A DNA stretch of 64,000 nt from Fen-455 sp052148655 (GTDB taxonomy: Bacteria > Actinomycetota > Acidimicrobiia > Acidimicrobiales > Bog-793). Location: positions 6,821 through 70,820 of the forward strand of contig JBKQHU010000017.1 in NCBI GenBank assembly GCA_052148655.1, given 5' to 3'. The notes below the pieces were generated by a model. The model had not been told where the DNA came from and did no database searches. It saw nothing but the letters and a program-made list of their open reading frames with translations. This document shows, one piece after another, positions 35,676-45,674 of the stretch. Numbering within the stretch: the stretch's first letter is position 1; each line of letters starts with the position of its first letter. The translations under genes and the position numbers were made by a program.

Positions 35676-36710
35676 ATGTCAGAAAACCCAAACGCAGCTG
35701 TCCCCTCGCAGGCAGTTGTCCAGCGGTCGGGCGGCGGGAGGCGTCGCCAGGGCTCGGTGGTGCTCCTCGCTGTGATCGCGATAGCTGTGGTGCAGTTCCT
35801 CCTCGTGCTCATGTTCGCCTGGTCGTCCTCACGAGCCGGACCCCGCAGTCTGCCCATCGCAGTTGCCGGTCCAGCGCAGGCCGCCCGAACTCTCGCACGT
35901 GGCTTGGAGCTCTCCCAGCCGGGCGCGTTCGCAGTCACCGTGCTGGATGACGATGCCGCCGCGCGAGCAGCGGTCAACGACCGGCGGGTCTACGGGGCAG
36001 TCTCACTCACGGGCGCAGGGGCCAGGCTCTACGTCGCCTCAGAAGCCAGCCCGAACGTCGCCCAGATGCTGGTCCAAGCCGTTCCCGCGTCCCTGGCGCG
36101 TGTCCTTCCGCACGTGGCCGTTTCCGTCGTCGACTTGGCACCGAACCCGGTGGACGACCCCAAGGGCACGGCCATCCCGACTGCTCTGATCCCCTTGACA
36201 ATGACCTCGATCGCGGCCGGCGCGGTCATCGGGCTGAGGATGGGAGACCGGCGTCGACAACTGGCAGCGCTGCTCGGCTATGCGGTCCTGGCCGGCATAT
36301 TCGTCACCCTGGCCCTTCAGGGCATGATCGGGGGCTTGACCGGGTCCTGGCTCTCCAATGAGCTCGTCATCACCCTCGGCGCAGGATCGATCGCGGCTGT
36401 CACTTGTGGCTTGGCCAGCCTCATTCGGATCGCCGGCATCCTCGTCACCTTGTTGGTGGCGTGGTTCTTCGGCTTCGCATTCTCGGGCGCGACCACCGCC
36501 TGGCAGCTCATGCCCGCACCGTGGGGCCACATCGCCCAGTACCTGCCGGTCGGGGCCACCAACACCGGCTTGAGGTCAGTCGCATTCTTCGACGGTGCCA
36601 AGGCCTTTGGACCGCTCCTCGTGCTTGGAGCATGGGCGCTTGTCGGCATCGCCCTCACAGTCTTGAGGCAACGTCCCGCGCTGGTCACGGCTCGGCGAGA
36701 CATCATTTAG
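35676..36710 (+). CDS. ABC-2/YhgE-like membrane protein
   Basis: 344 residues with a clear Shine-Dalgarno (TGGAGGG) before the ATG. One N-terminal helix (about 27-49) is followed by an extracytoplasmic domain (50-165), then five or six C-terminal helices beginning at TALIPLTMTSIAAGAVIG. The extracellular part (SLPIAVAGP, AARAAVNDRRVYGAVSL) is typical of the YhgE/Pip and ABC-2 permease group. No ATPase or partner is adjacent. The function is unknown beyond probable export. Confidence 0.7.
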   Translation: MSENPNAAVPSQAVVQRSGGGRRRQGSVVLLAVIAIAVVQFLLVLMFAWSSSRAGPRSLPIAVAGPAQAARTLARGLELSQPGAFAVTVLDDDAAARAAVNDRRVYGAVSLTGAGARLYVASEASPNVAQMLVQAVPASLARVLPHVAVSVVDLAPNPVDDPKGTAIPTALIPLTMTSIAAGAVIGLRMGDRRRQLAALLGYAVLAGIFVTLALQGMIGGLTGSWLSNELVITLGAGSIAAVTCGLASLIRIAGILVTLLVAWFFGFAFSGATTAWQLMPAPWGHIAQYLPVGATNTGLRSVAFFDGAKAFGPLLVLGAWALVGIALTVLRQRPALVTARRDII

Positions 36711-36820
36711 ACGAGTTGCCCACCTGCTGCCCACAGCTGAGCGAGACCGCACAGCCACGGACGCTCGGAGTCGGGCACAGGACCGCGCGCTCGTTTCTGA
36801 TCTAGTACCGTCCCGGCCTT

Positions 36821-37709
36821 ATGGCGCATGAAGAGCTTTCAGGTCACCGCCCGACGAGCAAGACCCTTTCCTACGGGGTCTTCCTCCCTGCCTTCGCCGA
36901 GTTCGCGGAACCGAAGCGACTCGTCGCCCTCGCCCAGTCGGCAGAACGGGCCGGGTGGGACGGCTTGTACCTGTGGGACCACATGTTGACGATCCCGGGC
37001 ATGGCCGTGGCGGACCCGTTCGTGATGGCGGCCGCCATCGCCCAGGCGACCGAGCGGATCCGCCTCGGGATGATGGTCACTCCGCTCGCCCGTCGGCGCC
37101 CATGGGTGTTCGCCCGGCAGGCAGCGACGCTCGACCGTCTCTCGGACGGCCGGCTCGACGTCGGAGTCGGCCTCGGACACGACGGTTGGAAGGAGTTCAG
37201 CTCTTTCTCCGGCGAAGTCGTCGACGCCGTGGAGAGGGCGTTGTTCCTAGACGACTCCCTCGAGATCCTGCGGCGCCTGTGGTCCGGTGAGCCGGTCGAG
37301 TACGAAGGGGACCGAATATGGGTGAACAGCACCCCGTTCCTCCCGAGACCTATCCAACAACCGCTGCCGGTATGGGTGGCCTGCAGGTGGCCTCACCAGC
37401 TCCCCATCGCCCGCGCGGCGCGCAACCAGGGCTGTTTTCCCATCTTCGATGAAGCAGGCCGCGAGATGCCCGGGCTGCCCGAGCCCGAGCAGGTGGCGGA
37501 GGTCCGGGTGAAGCTCCTCGACAAAGGAGCCGCCAGACATCGACATCGTGTGCCGCGGCGCATCGGGGCCCGTGCCCGCTCGGGAACTGGCGCCGCGGTT
37601 TGCGGCCCTCGAGGACGCCGGCATGACGTGGTGGCTCGAATCATTCGGCCGAGGGGAACCGCCGCCGGCGGAGGTCGAGGCCGTCGTGGCTGGTGGGCCT
37701 CCCCGCTGA
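36821..37709 (+). pseudogene. LLM-class flavin-dependent oxidoreductase, frameshifted near its end
   Basis: The first 235 codons encode a luciferase-like monooxygenase: YGVFLPAFAEF, GWDGLYLWDHM, RIRLGMMVTPLARRRPWVFA, GRLDVGVGLGHDG. Near 37523-37527 (AAAGG) the frame must shift by one base. From there the next frame reads EPPDIDIVCRGASGPV and GMTWWLESFGRG, the expected family C-terminus, to TGA at 37707-37709. The original frame instead runs on as Arg/Gly-rich sequence to 37840. A one-base insertion in the gene or a sequencing error explains this. The repaired protein would be about 295 residues, normal for the family. Confidence 0.85.
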
Positions 37710-37868
37710 GCGCCTCCGCGACCGATCCGGGACACCCTCCTCGCCCTCGCCCAAGAACAGCTGTCGCGCCTCGTGCTCACAGCAACCGCTGCTCAACTGC
37801 GCAGCACACTCCCAGGATCGCCTGCCAGCCTTCAAAGTGACCGAACCCTACGGAAAAAGGGCGGAGCC

Positions 37869-39398
37869 GTGGTCGCTGACACACTCGTCACTTCAGAGTT
37901 GACGCCCGTCGCTCGGGCACCACGGCCTCGCCGATTCACCACGCTCGAGATCGCGGTCGCCGTCGGTGCCTTCGCGCTCTTCTGTGTCGCCGTACTCACA
38001 AAGGCGACCAAGCTGCTCGAGCCGGACGACTCCGCTTACCTGGCGTCGATCATCGCGCTCACCCATGGCCACATCACCTTGTCGAGCGCGCAGTACAGCG
38101 CCCTCATGGCGAGTTTGAGCGCCCATGGCGGCCCGGGGATCATGCAGTGGATACAGCTTTCGGACGGTCGCTGGATGAGCGAGAAGAATCCGGGCTACCC
38201 CTTCTTCGCGGCACCGTTCCAGATGCTGGGGATTCTGCGGGCGGCACCGCTGTTCGCCGGTGCTCTGGCGTCGACGAGCCTGTTCGCCGCGGGTCGTCGC
38301 TGGCTGGGAAGCTGGGGCGGCACGTGGGCTGTAGTCCTGTTTGTCTCCTCGGGGGCGGCGATCTCCTTCGCGTGGCGACCGACAATGCCGTCGTTCACCG
38401 ATGCCGCCCTCGTCGCCGCCGGGGCCGGGACCCTGCTGTGGACCTTCCTCGCCGATGATGCCTCGCCGCGGCGACGGACTGTCGTCGGCTTGCTGGGGTT
38501 CGTCTCGCTCGAGATGGCGGTGTTCATCCGCTACACCGATGTGGTGATGCTCGTGGTGGCGGTGCCCGCGGTATTGCTCACCTTCCGCAAGGCGCGGATC
38601 CCGGCCCGGTCGCTGTCGTGGTGGTTGGGCTCGGTAGCGCTCTTCGCAGGGGGCGTGATGGTTTTCGACGAGGCCTTCTATGGTGGAGCCCTCAAGACCG
38701 GCTACGGCGCGGGCGAGATCACCTTTGCCCTGCGAGCGATCGTCCCGAACCTCAAGATCATGCCCCCCAACCTGTTAAAGGCGATGCCGGCGCTGTTGTT
38801 GGGATTGGCAGCTTTGCTCTGGATGGTTGTCAGGGTGGTCCGGAGCCGGTCTTTCGGGGCCGATCCAGTCTCGGCCTCCAAGATCCGGCGCGACGCGGTC
38901 ATTGGCCTCGTGCTCGCCTCAGGCTGGCTCGGCCTATGGGGTCTCTATTCGGCGTACACCTGGACCGCAGGAACGGGATCAGCAGGTGGCTTGCCCGGCG
39001 GTGGCGATGGTGGCGGGATCCACGTCATCCGCTTCTATCTCCCCGCCATCGGCCTCATCGCCCTGCTCGGCGCCTGGTTGCTGATGCAACTGCCCAAGTG
39101 GGTCCCCGTCGCCGTACTGCTCGTCGTCGCGGTTGGCGGATTCGCCTCCTTCCGGAACCTCACGGCCGTCGACGCGGTCGGGCCTGGGGCACGGGGCGGA
39201 TTGCCGGGGGGTCCTCCAGGACAAACGAAAGGCGTGAGGCTCCCGGTGCCCGCTTCCGGTGTCGCAGTCCCGAACGGGTACCACCCGGTGCCGGCAGGGT
39301 CGCCTCCGGGGCGAAAGCCCCCAAACCGAAGACCGCCCGCAGGCCTCAGCGCACCCGGAGGTGTCACCCCCGGCCGACGCCCTCCCCCGCTGCAGTGA
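37869..39398 (+). CDS. Polytopic membrane protein, GT-C/PMT-like
   Basis: About 509 residues from GTG 37869, preceded by AAAGGGCGGAG; the frame stays open to 37773. About 10 helices are visible. The first loop after TM1 has EPDDSAYLASIIALTHG, a paired-Asp motif like the DD/DE catalytic site of GT-C glycosyltransferases, and a later loop has the acidic FDEAFYGG. The last 70 residues are a Pro/Gly/Arg-rich hydrophilic tail. It is a candidate polyprenyl-phosphate-sugar transferase for envelope polymers, but no specific family is recognised. Confidence 0.65.
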   Translation: MVADTLVTSELTPVARAPRPRRFTTLEIAVAVGAFALFCVAVLTKATKLLEPDDSAYLASIIALTHGHITLSSAQYSALMASLSAHGGPGIMQWIQLSDGRWMSEKNPGYPFFAAPFQMLGILRAAPLFAGALASTSLFAAGRRWLGSWGGTWAVVLFVSSGAAISFAWRPTMPSFTDAALVAAGAGTLLWTFLADDASPRRRTVVGLLGFVSLEMAVFIRYTDVVMLVVAVPAVLLTFRKARIPARSLSWWLGSVALFAGGVMVFDEAFYGGALKTGYGAGEITFALRAIVPNLKIMPPNLLKAMPALLLGLAALLWMVVRVVRSRSFGADPVSASKIRRDAVIGLVLASGWLGLWGLYSAYTWTAGTGSAGGLPGGGDGGGIHVIRFYLPAIGLIALLGAWLLMQLPKWVPVAVLLVVAVGGFASFRNLTAVDAVGPGARGGLPGGPPGQTKGVRLPVPASGVAVPNGYHPVPAGSPPGRKPPNRRPPAGLSAPGGVTPGRRPPPLQ

Positions 39399-39926
39399 TG
39401 CCTGGCACTCGCCTGTCGAGTTCAGACAGGCTGGTTGCCAGGTGCCGGCCTTGGTCCTGGCTGGAAATCGCAACTTTCCCGCGGTATCACGCACACCGCG
39501 ATCTGCAGGGGTCTTAGAGGCGGTTCCACCATGGCTATGGCCGTTCCGCTTGGATCCGAACGCGGAGGCCGTGACCGCACGATTCCGCCTTCTCAAGGAC
39601 CGGAGGAACAAATGTTCGCGGTCTCTCATTGGGACATCCCGATCAGATTTCGCAGTCCCGCTACCGTTTACCCGCTTGCTGCGATTTGAAAAGCCCCAAA
39701 TCACCTTGCACGAAGCTTCACCTTCCCGGGCGCTGAGCGAAAGTCCTCCGGTTTCCGGGCCGAGCCGGCGCACCGCCGGGCTGCGAGCGGGCAGGTCACG
39801 CGTACATTCCGGTTTTGGCGGCGCCGGCGAGAAAGCACCGGTCCCAAGGTGAACGCCAGGTAACCATCAGGTCACATTCCGAGGTTCACCTCAAGCCACC
39901 TGACCGGATTGCCGATTACGGAAACC
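39399..39926. other. Intergenic region ahead of the GGDEF-EAL gene
   Basis: About 525 bases without a supported gene. I looked for a c-di-GMP riboswitch because of the downstream gene and saw no GEMM-like conserved core. The local sequence is somewhat less GC-rich than the genes around it. Confidence 0.5.
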
Positions 39927-42128
39927 ATGCAAAGTGGGTTCGCGGCATCTGTGACCGTGGCCGCCCTCGCAACCCAACGTCAGGCGCTGCCGGACAGCTT
40001 GACATGCCGCGAAGTGGACGAGTGGTTTCGCCAGGACAACGAACGCCGTAGCGCCGTGTTGGAGCGGTCGGATGGTTCGGCGAAGTTGATAAACCGCTCG
40101 GCGTTTTACCAGACTCTGCTCGGCCCTATGGGCTTCGGCTGGGCGCTTTACGCCAAAGAGCCGGCCGCGTTGCTCCCGGCACCCGCCGGCCTCACCGTCC
40201 GGGGCGACATGCTCGCAGTTGACGCCGCCATGCAGCTGATGGCGGAGGAGATATCGAGCAACGACGACCTGCTCGTGATCGGCGGTAGTGCGCCGACGAC
40301 GATCTCGACTTCGGCCATCCTGGCCCAGCTCGCACGAGCTCAAACCGAACAGGCAGGACGTCTGGAGGCGTTGCTCCAGAACGTCAGCGAGGTCATCCTC
40401 GTCGTGGACGAAAACGGCATCATCTGTTACACGAGCTCGTCGGGCCGGGAGGTGGGTTGGTATCAGGCGGCCGAACAGGTGGGGCGAAGCTGTCTCGACA
40501 ACGTCCACGTCGACGACCGCGCGACGGTGCAGAGGCTTCTCCTGCTGGCGCGCCGGAGCCCCCGCACGACAATCAGGGACGAGGTACGCCTGCGCGGCGC
40601 CAAAGGTGGGTACCTGCTCATCGCGGTCGCAGTCACCGACCAACGCGCCCACGCGGGCATCGGCGGGCTGGTGCTCACCTATCAGGACATCAGCGAGCGC
40701 CATGCCTTCGAACAGAAATTGCGCCACCTGGCCCTGCACGACGGGCTGACGGGATTGGCGAACCGCTTGCTGCTGCAGGACCGGGTCATGCACGCCCTGG
40801 CTGTCGCGAGCCGGTCCGGAGACTCTGTGGCCTTGTTGTACATCGACCTTGACGGTTTCAAGAAGGTCAACGACGGCTGGGGGCACGCCAGTGGTGACGC
40901 CGTTCTCCAAGCGGTCGGTGCGGCCCTCAAGGCTCAGACCCGAGCGGGAGACACCGTTGCCAGGATGGGCGGTGACGAGTTCGTCATTTTGCTCGAGCAG
41001 CTGCGGACGCCCACCGACGCGTCGGCCTTCGCCTCTCGGATCCACCAGGCACTGGAGGAAATAGTTATCGACGGGCTGCACATCAAGATCAGCTGCAGTG
41101 TGGGCGTCGCTTCGGCCGATGAGTTCCGCAACAGCGAGCCGGCCGGGGACAGCAGCGAGGCCGAGGAGCTGATCCGACGGGCAGACGCCGCCATGTACCT
41201 CGCCAAGTCCGAGGGATGCAACCGAACCAGGTGGTGGGAGGAGTCCATCGAACAAGAGGCGGCCAAACGGCACCGGCTCAGCGCCGAGCTCGCCTTTGCC
41301 GCCGAGCGAGACGAGCTCCGCTTGCACTACCAGCCCATCGTCAATGTCGACGACGGCAGCGTCTGCGGCCTCGAGGCGCTGGTGCGCTGGCAGCATCCCA
41401 CCGACGGGTTGATCCCACCGGGCGTGTTCATCCCTCTCGCCGAGCGCAACGGTGCGATAACCGCCATCACCCAGTGGGTGCTCCAACAAGCCTGCAAGGA
41501 CGGGAACGACCTGTTGTTGCAGCGCGAAGCACCGCTGAGCGTCGCCGTGAACCTCTCTGCGGTCGAGCTCGCTCGTCCCCGCCTCGCCGAAGACGTGGCA
41601 CGCGTCCTCTCGGCCACCGGCTTTCCGGCGTGGCTGCTCGAGCTCGAGATCACCGAGACCGCGCTCATCACCAACTTCGCTCTCGCCCGCTCCTCCATCA
41701 CTGGACTGAAAGCCCTCGGTGTGACGATCGCGATCGACGACTTCGGAACCGGCTACTCATCCCTCAGTTATCTCCACGAGCTGCCCGTCGACCGCGTCAA
41801 GATTGACAAGACGTTTACCGACCGTGTCACCGAGGAGGACGGCGCCAGCCTGATCAGGGGCGTCATTGACCTGGCCCATTCTCTCCACTTGAGAGTGACC
41901 GCCGAAGGCATCGAGACGGCCCCGCAAGCCGAGGCACTGGCAAGGTTCCGTTGCGACCAGGGGCAGGGCTTCTTTCACGCCTACCCGGTGCCGATCGAGG
42001 AGCTCGACGTCACGCCGTCAACGCGGAGCCCCCAAAGCCTGTCATTGGTCACATCCGCCAGCAACGTGGTGTCCATGCAACTGGCAACCGCCTCAGACGC
42101 GAAACGGTTCTTCACCAGGGAGATCTAG
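39927..42128 (+). CDS. PAS-GGDEF-EAL cyclic di-GMP turnover protein
   Basis: 733 residues from ATG 39927; a TTG at 39909 would add six. Residues about 1-135 resemble a degenerate CBS-pair input, with no helix suggesting membrane anchoring. A PAS domain spans about 140-260. The GGDEF domain is intact (GGDEF 348-352), with an RxxD inhibitory site (RAGD) exactly five residues before it. The EAL domain has EAL (483-485), ITETA, IDDFGTGYSS and GQGFFHAYP, so it looks catalytically competent. The protein is probably cytosolic and bifunctional, with the dominant activity set by PAS or CBS signals. Confidence 0.92.
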   Translation: MQSGFAASVTVAALATQRQALPDSLTCREVDEWFRQDNERRSAVLERSDGSAKLINRSAFYQTLLGPMGFGWALYAKEPAALLPAPAGLTVRGDMLAVDAAMQLMAEEISSNDDLLVIGGSAPTTISTSAILAQLARAQTEQAGRLEALLQNVSEVILVVDENGIICYTSSSGREVGWYQAAEQVGRSCLDNVHVDDRATVQRLLLLARRSPRTTIRDEVRLRGAKGGYLLIAVAVTDQRAHAGIGGLVLTYQDISERHAFEQKLRHLALHDGLTGLANRLLLQDRVMHALAVASRSGDSVALLYIDLDGFKKVNDGWGHASGDAVLQAVGAALKAQTRAGDTVARMGGDEFVILLEQLRTPTDASAFASRIHQALEEIVIDGLHIKISCSVGVASADEFRNSEPAGDSSEAEELIRRADAAMYLAKSEGCNRTRWWEESIEQEAAKRHRLSAELAFAAERDELRLHYQPIVNVDDGSVCGLEALVRWQHPTDGLIPPGVFIPLAERNGAITAITQWVLQQACKDGNDLLLQREAPLSVAVNLSAVELARPRLAEDVARVLSATGFPAWLLELEITETALITNFALARSSITGLKALGVTIAIDDFGTGYSSLSYLHELPVDRVKIDKTFTDRVTEEDGASLIRGVIDLAHSLHLRVTAEGIETAPQAEALARFRCDQGQGFFHAYPVPIEELDVTPSTRSPQSLSLVTSASNVVSMQLATASDAKRFFTREI

Positions 42129-42364
42129 CGCTCCAGTCCCGTCACGGGGGCCGGGCGGCTCGGCGCCGGCGCCACACCACCGAGGCCACGCCCGCCCCTT
42201 GGGCCCCCCTCGCCCAGCCCGCGATCCGACGCTGGAACGGGCCGGGGCGCCCGCGGCACACCCCGCGAGCGATCTCTCAGGCTCAGCTCAGCTAACACAC
42301 AGCTCAGTTCCCTAGGCTCACGGACGGGCACGACGGGACTAGTCAGAGGAGGAAGGGTCGAGCC

Positions 42365-43654
42365 GTGCGTGACAATGTGACCATTTCCTACCGGGGAGCC
42401 AGTTACGAGATCGGGCGAGGGCCTTCCTTCTACGGGATCTGGGGTGTCGGGCAAACGTGGTCGCAGCCATTGGAGTGGTGGCCGGACACCCCCGAGGGCT
42501 GGTACGCCGCCTGGTGGCGTTTCATGACGATCGAGCGGCCCGAGACGATCGCGCCGGTCGCCCCGGTCGCCCCGGTCGCCCCGGCTGACGGGCAGGTCGC
42601 GGTCGCAGGCAGACAGGCCGCGGTGCCGGTCAAGCGGGCGGTCCTCCCCGCCCTGCTCCTCGCCGTCGGCGTCGGCGTGGGCATCGCGGGACTGTTCCCT
42701 GACTATCTGAACGGCGAGAGCCTCACACGCCAGACGTACCTGTTGGTGCCTCACGCGATCTACCTCGCCGTCTGGACCGCGAGCGGCCTGCTCCTGCTCC
42801 GCCGTCGAGGCGGTCAACAGATAGGAACGCTCCTCGGGATGGGGACGAGCATCGTCACCTTCGGCCTGTACTTCGCGGACGCGGGCACGGCCATCGCCCA
42901 GGGCGCCCACGTCATGGGCGCGGGCCTCGTGCTGGCGCTCGTCGGGTGGCTCGCCTGCTCCGTCGGCTCGACGACCGCTTTCGTGCTTCGGCACGACGGC
43001 GTCGCCTTCGGCCCTCCCCGCGGTCCCGATCGCCTCGCTTTGCTGGCGTTCGGGCTCGCCGCGCTCGGCACGGCAGCCGCCTTCGCCCCCTCCTGGGACA
43101 GCTACGTCCTGCAGACCTCGGCCGGAACGACCCAGTCGTTCCAAGGGGGCAACATCTTCTCGAACCCCGGGCCCGTGATCGCCGGGAACCTCGCCACGAT
43201 GGTGGCGTTGGTCGCAGTTGCGGTCGTGGCCGCGCTGTGGCGCCCGATCCTTCACGGGGCGGTCTTGCTGCTCGGCGCCATCGTCCCGATGCTCAGTCAG
43301 GCGGCTTCGGCGGTGATCCAGATCGGCGAGCCCACTTCCCCCTCGATGTTCGGCATCTCCTCCAGCCAGGCAGCGCGGGCAGGACTGACGATCACCTCCG
43401 GTCTCACACTGGCGTTCTGGATCTACTGCGTCTTCCTCCTCGCCCTGATGGTTGTGACGATCTCAGCGCTCATCGCACCGCGTTCGCCCGAGCCCGTCAC
43501 TTCTCCGGCCACCGCTGGTGGCGCAGTCATCGGTCACGACTCTCCTGTAACCGCCACGGCGCCACCAGGACCTTCACCGTTCGGGCCGGCGGCGCCGGCC
43601 GCTGGCCCGGAGGCCGGCGCGACCAACCTCGCCCCGCCGCCGGCACCGTTGTGA
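42365..43654 (+). CDS. Polytopic membrane protein of unknown function
   Basis: 429 residues from GTG 42365 with a strong GAGGAGGAAGGG Shine-Dalgarno. The N-terminus (1-85) is hydrophilic with aromatic motifs (FYGIWGVGQTWSQPLEWW, WYAAWWRF) and a short VAP repeat. Seven or eight helices follow to about residue 375, then a Pro/Ala-rich tail. The Trp-rich N-terminus may interact with the membrane surface. I do not recognise the family. Confidence 0.65.
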   Translation: MRDNVTISYRGASYEIGRGPSFYGIWGVGQTWSQPLEWWPDTPEGWYAAWWRFMTIERPETIAPVAPVAPVAPADGQVAVAGRQAAVPVKRAVLPALLLAVGVGVGIAGLFPDYLNGESLTRQTYLLVPHAIYLAVWTASGLLLLRRRGGQQIGTLLGMGTSIVTFGLYFADAGTAIAQGAHVMGAGLVLALVGWLACSVGSTTAFVLRHDGVAFGPPRGPDRLALLAFGLAALGTAAAFAPSWDSYVLQTSAGTTQSFQGGNIFSNPGPVIAGNLATMVALVAVAVVAALWRPILHGAVLLLGAIVPMLSQAASAVIQIGEPTSPSMFGISSSQAARAGLTITSGLTLAFWIYCVFLLALMVVTISALIAPRSPEPVTSPATAGGAVIGHDSPVTATAPPGPSPFGPAAPAAGPEAGATNLAPPPAPL

Positions 43655-43757
43655 GGCCGCCACTCCCATCTGGTAAAGGCGAGCCCCACGGCCCCTTGTA
43701 ACGGCGCGACACGATGCGGGACTGGAGATATGTTGCCCGCCGGAGGGAGATTCGCAG

Positions 43758-44972
43758 ATGGACGACAAGATCAAGGTCTACGGCGCGAGCTGGTGCAGCG
43801 ATTGCAAGCGGGCAAAGCAGTTCCTCTCCGACCAGCGGGTCGCGTTCGAATGGCACGACATCGAAAACGATCCGGAGGGCCTCGAGGTCGTGCACGAGCG
43901 CAACAACGGCAACAACGTGATCCCCACGATCATCTTCCCGGACGGCACCAGCCTCTCCGAGCCTTCCAACGAGGAGCTGGCCGACAAGATCGGCCTCGAC
44001 CGCAAGGCGATGATGCATGTCTACGACATCGTTCTCGTCGGCGGCGGCCCCGCCGCGCTCACCACGAGCATCTACGCCGCCCGGGAGAACCTTTCCTCGC
44101 TGATCATCGACTCAAAGGGTCTTGGAGGCCAGGCCGGGGTCACCGAGCGTCTCGACAACTATCCGGGATTCCCCGAGGGCATAGGCGGCGCAGAGCTGGC
44201 CGAGCGCATCGTCACCCAGGCCCGCCGCTACGGCGTGGAGATGATCCAGGCCCTGTCGGTCGAGAAGATCTCACCGGACGGGGACCGCCTCGAGGTCCTC
44301 ACCGCCAACGGCGATCACTATCACGCCCGTGCCGTGCTCGTCGCGACCGGTTCCAGCTACCGGCGCACCGGCGCGCCTGGCGAGCAGGACCTGATCGGCG
44401 CGGGCATCCACTTCTGCGCCACCTGCGACGGGCCCTTCTACAAAGGTGCGGCGGAGCTGATGGTGCTCGGTGGTGGCAACAGCGGTCTCGAGGAAGGCCT
44501 TTTCTTGACTAGCTTCGCCGACAAGGTGACCGTCGTCGAGCACAACGGCCAGCTGGCAGCCCACAAGCTCCTCCAGGACAAGGTGTTGGCGCACCCGAAG
44601 ATGCAGGTGCTGCTGAACCGTGACGTGAAGGAGTTCCGGCCCAGGCCGGACGGTAGCGGCAAGCTCGGTGCCGTCATCTTGGAGGACCGGGTGACGGGCG
44701 AGATCGAGGAGCACCACCCAGCCGGCTGCTTCGTGTTCATCGGCCTGGAGCCCAACACCGCCTTCGTGAAGGGCCAGGTGGACTTGGACGAGCGTGGGTT
44801 CATATTGACCGATGCCACCTTCATGACGTCGCTGCCGGGGGTTTTCGCAGCCGGTGACGTCCGGGCGGGATCGACCAAGCAGCTGGCTTCGGCGGTGGGC
44901 GAGGGCGCAGCTGCTTTGATCCAGATCCGCCAATACCTCGACAAGCAGTTGGCCAGAGCAGGGATGGCCTAG
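43758..44972 (+). CDS. Glutaredoxin-thioredoxin reductase fusion
   Basis: 404 residues with GGAGGGAG before the ATG. Residues 1-80 form a glutaredoxin/mycoredoxin domain with CSDC (Cys13, Cys16) and the cis-Pro segment NNVIPTIIFPDG. Residues about 88-400 are thioredoxin reductase: FAD motif VGGGPAAL, redox pair CATC (Cys220, Cys223), NADPH motif LGGGNSGLEE, and FAAGDVRAG at the end. The reductase may pass electrons from NADPH straight to its own glutaredoxin domain, useful where mycothiol is the main thiol. The fusion is known in actinobacteria. A UspA gene follows. Confidence 0.92.
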   Translation: MDDKIKVYGASWCSDCKRAKQFLSDQRVAFEWHDIENDPEGLEVVHERNNGNNVIPTIIFPDGTSLSEPSNEELADKIGLDRKAMMHVYDIVLVGGGPAALTTSIYAARENLSSLIIDSKGLGGQAGVTERLDNYPGFPEGIGGAELAERIVTQARRYGVEMIQALSVEKISPDGDRLEVLTANGDHYHARAVLVATGSSYRRTGAPGEQDLIGAGIHFCATCDGPFYKGAAELMVLGGGNSGLEEGLFLTSFADKVTVVEHNGQLAAHKLLQDKVLAHPKMQVLLNRDVKEFRPRPDGSGKLGAVILEDRVTGEIEEHHPAGCFVFIGLEPNTAFVKGQVDLDERGFILTDATFMTSLPGVFAAGDVRAGSTKQLASAVGEGAAALIQIRQYLDKQLARAGMA

Positions 44973-45133
44973 CGACCACGGCCGGGCCTCATGGACGCGG
45001 CCCCACTCGCCCAGGCGCGACCCACGTCATCGTGAAGGCTCACCCGGGCGCGTCTTCGGCACGCGAGCCATGGCGGCCGGGCAGGCGGCGTCTTATCAGT
45101 AAAGTTCTCCCACCATCGAAGATGGGGGGCGAG

Positions 45134-45565
45134 ATGTACAGGTCGGTGCTCATGGCGACTGACGGTTCCGAGACGGCTGGTGAGGCGGTCCGGGTGGCAA
45201 TCAACCTCGCCAAGACGTTCGGGGCGAGGCTGCACATAGCGACCGTCCATCGCCCTCAAGTGAGCGCGAGGGCGTGGTCCGATACCAGGGTTGCCTACCA
45301 CGTGGAGCTCGACCCCGCGGGCGGCGCCACGACAGAGACGGAGTCGATGGCCGTCAAAGCCCGGGCAGAGGGCGTGCCGACGCAAACGCACATGGTGAGC
45401 GGCTTTGTGGCGGAACGGATCATCTCCCTCGCCAAGGAGCATGACGTGGAACTGATCGTCGTCGGGAACAAAGGCATGCGTGGGCTCAAGCGCTTTCTCG
45501 GCAGTGTGCCCAGCGCCGTCGCTCACTTAGCGCCATGCGCGGTGCTCATCGTCAACACCACATAG
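45134..45565 (+). CDS. Universal stress protein, UspA family
   Basis: 143 residues from ATG 45134, where the family begins (MYRSVLMATDGSETAGEA); GGGGGGCGAG precedes it. The ATP-binding loop is GNKGMRGLKRFLGSV, one residue shorter between the glycines than the standard G-2X-G-9X-G(S/T) pattern, so nucleotide binding is likely but not certain. A second UspA gene lies at 52822-53262. It follows a redox enzyme gene, which fits a stress-linked role. Confidence 0.9.
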   Translation: MYRSVLMATDGSETAGEAVRVAINLAKTFGARLHIATVHRPQVSARAWSDTRVAYHVELDPAGGATTETESMAVKARAEGVPTQTHMVSGFVAERIISLAKEHDVELIVVGNKGMRGLKRFLGSVPSAVAHLAPCAVLIVNTT

Positions 45566-45674
45566 CGGCGACTGAGCTGAGCAGCCCCGAGGTCCCCCTA
45601 TTGCGTTTGCCGTTGCCGCCCCGGGGTCGACCGGTCTCACCGAGGCGCCTGGACCTTGGGCACCCGCGGCGTGA

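Noticed and set aside
39399..39926. Possible c-di-GMP riboswitch before the GGDEF-EAL gene
   Set aside because: No GEMM core motifs or paired stems could be found by eye.
42558..42588. Short tandem repeat encoding VAP units
   Set aside because: Three imperfect nine-base units in a low-complexity linker; noted in the gene entry but not a separate feature.
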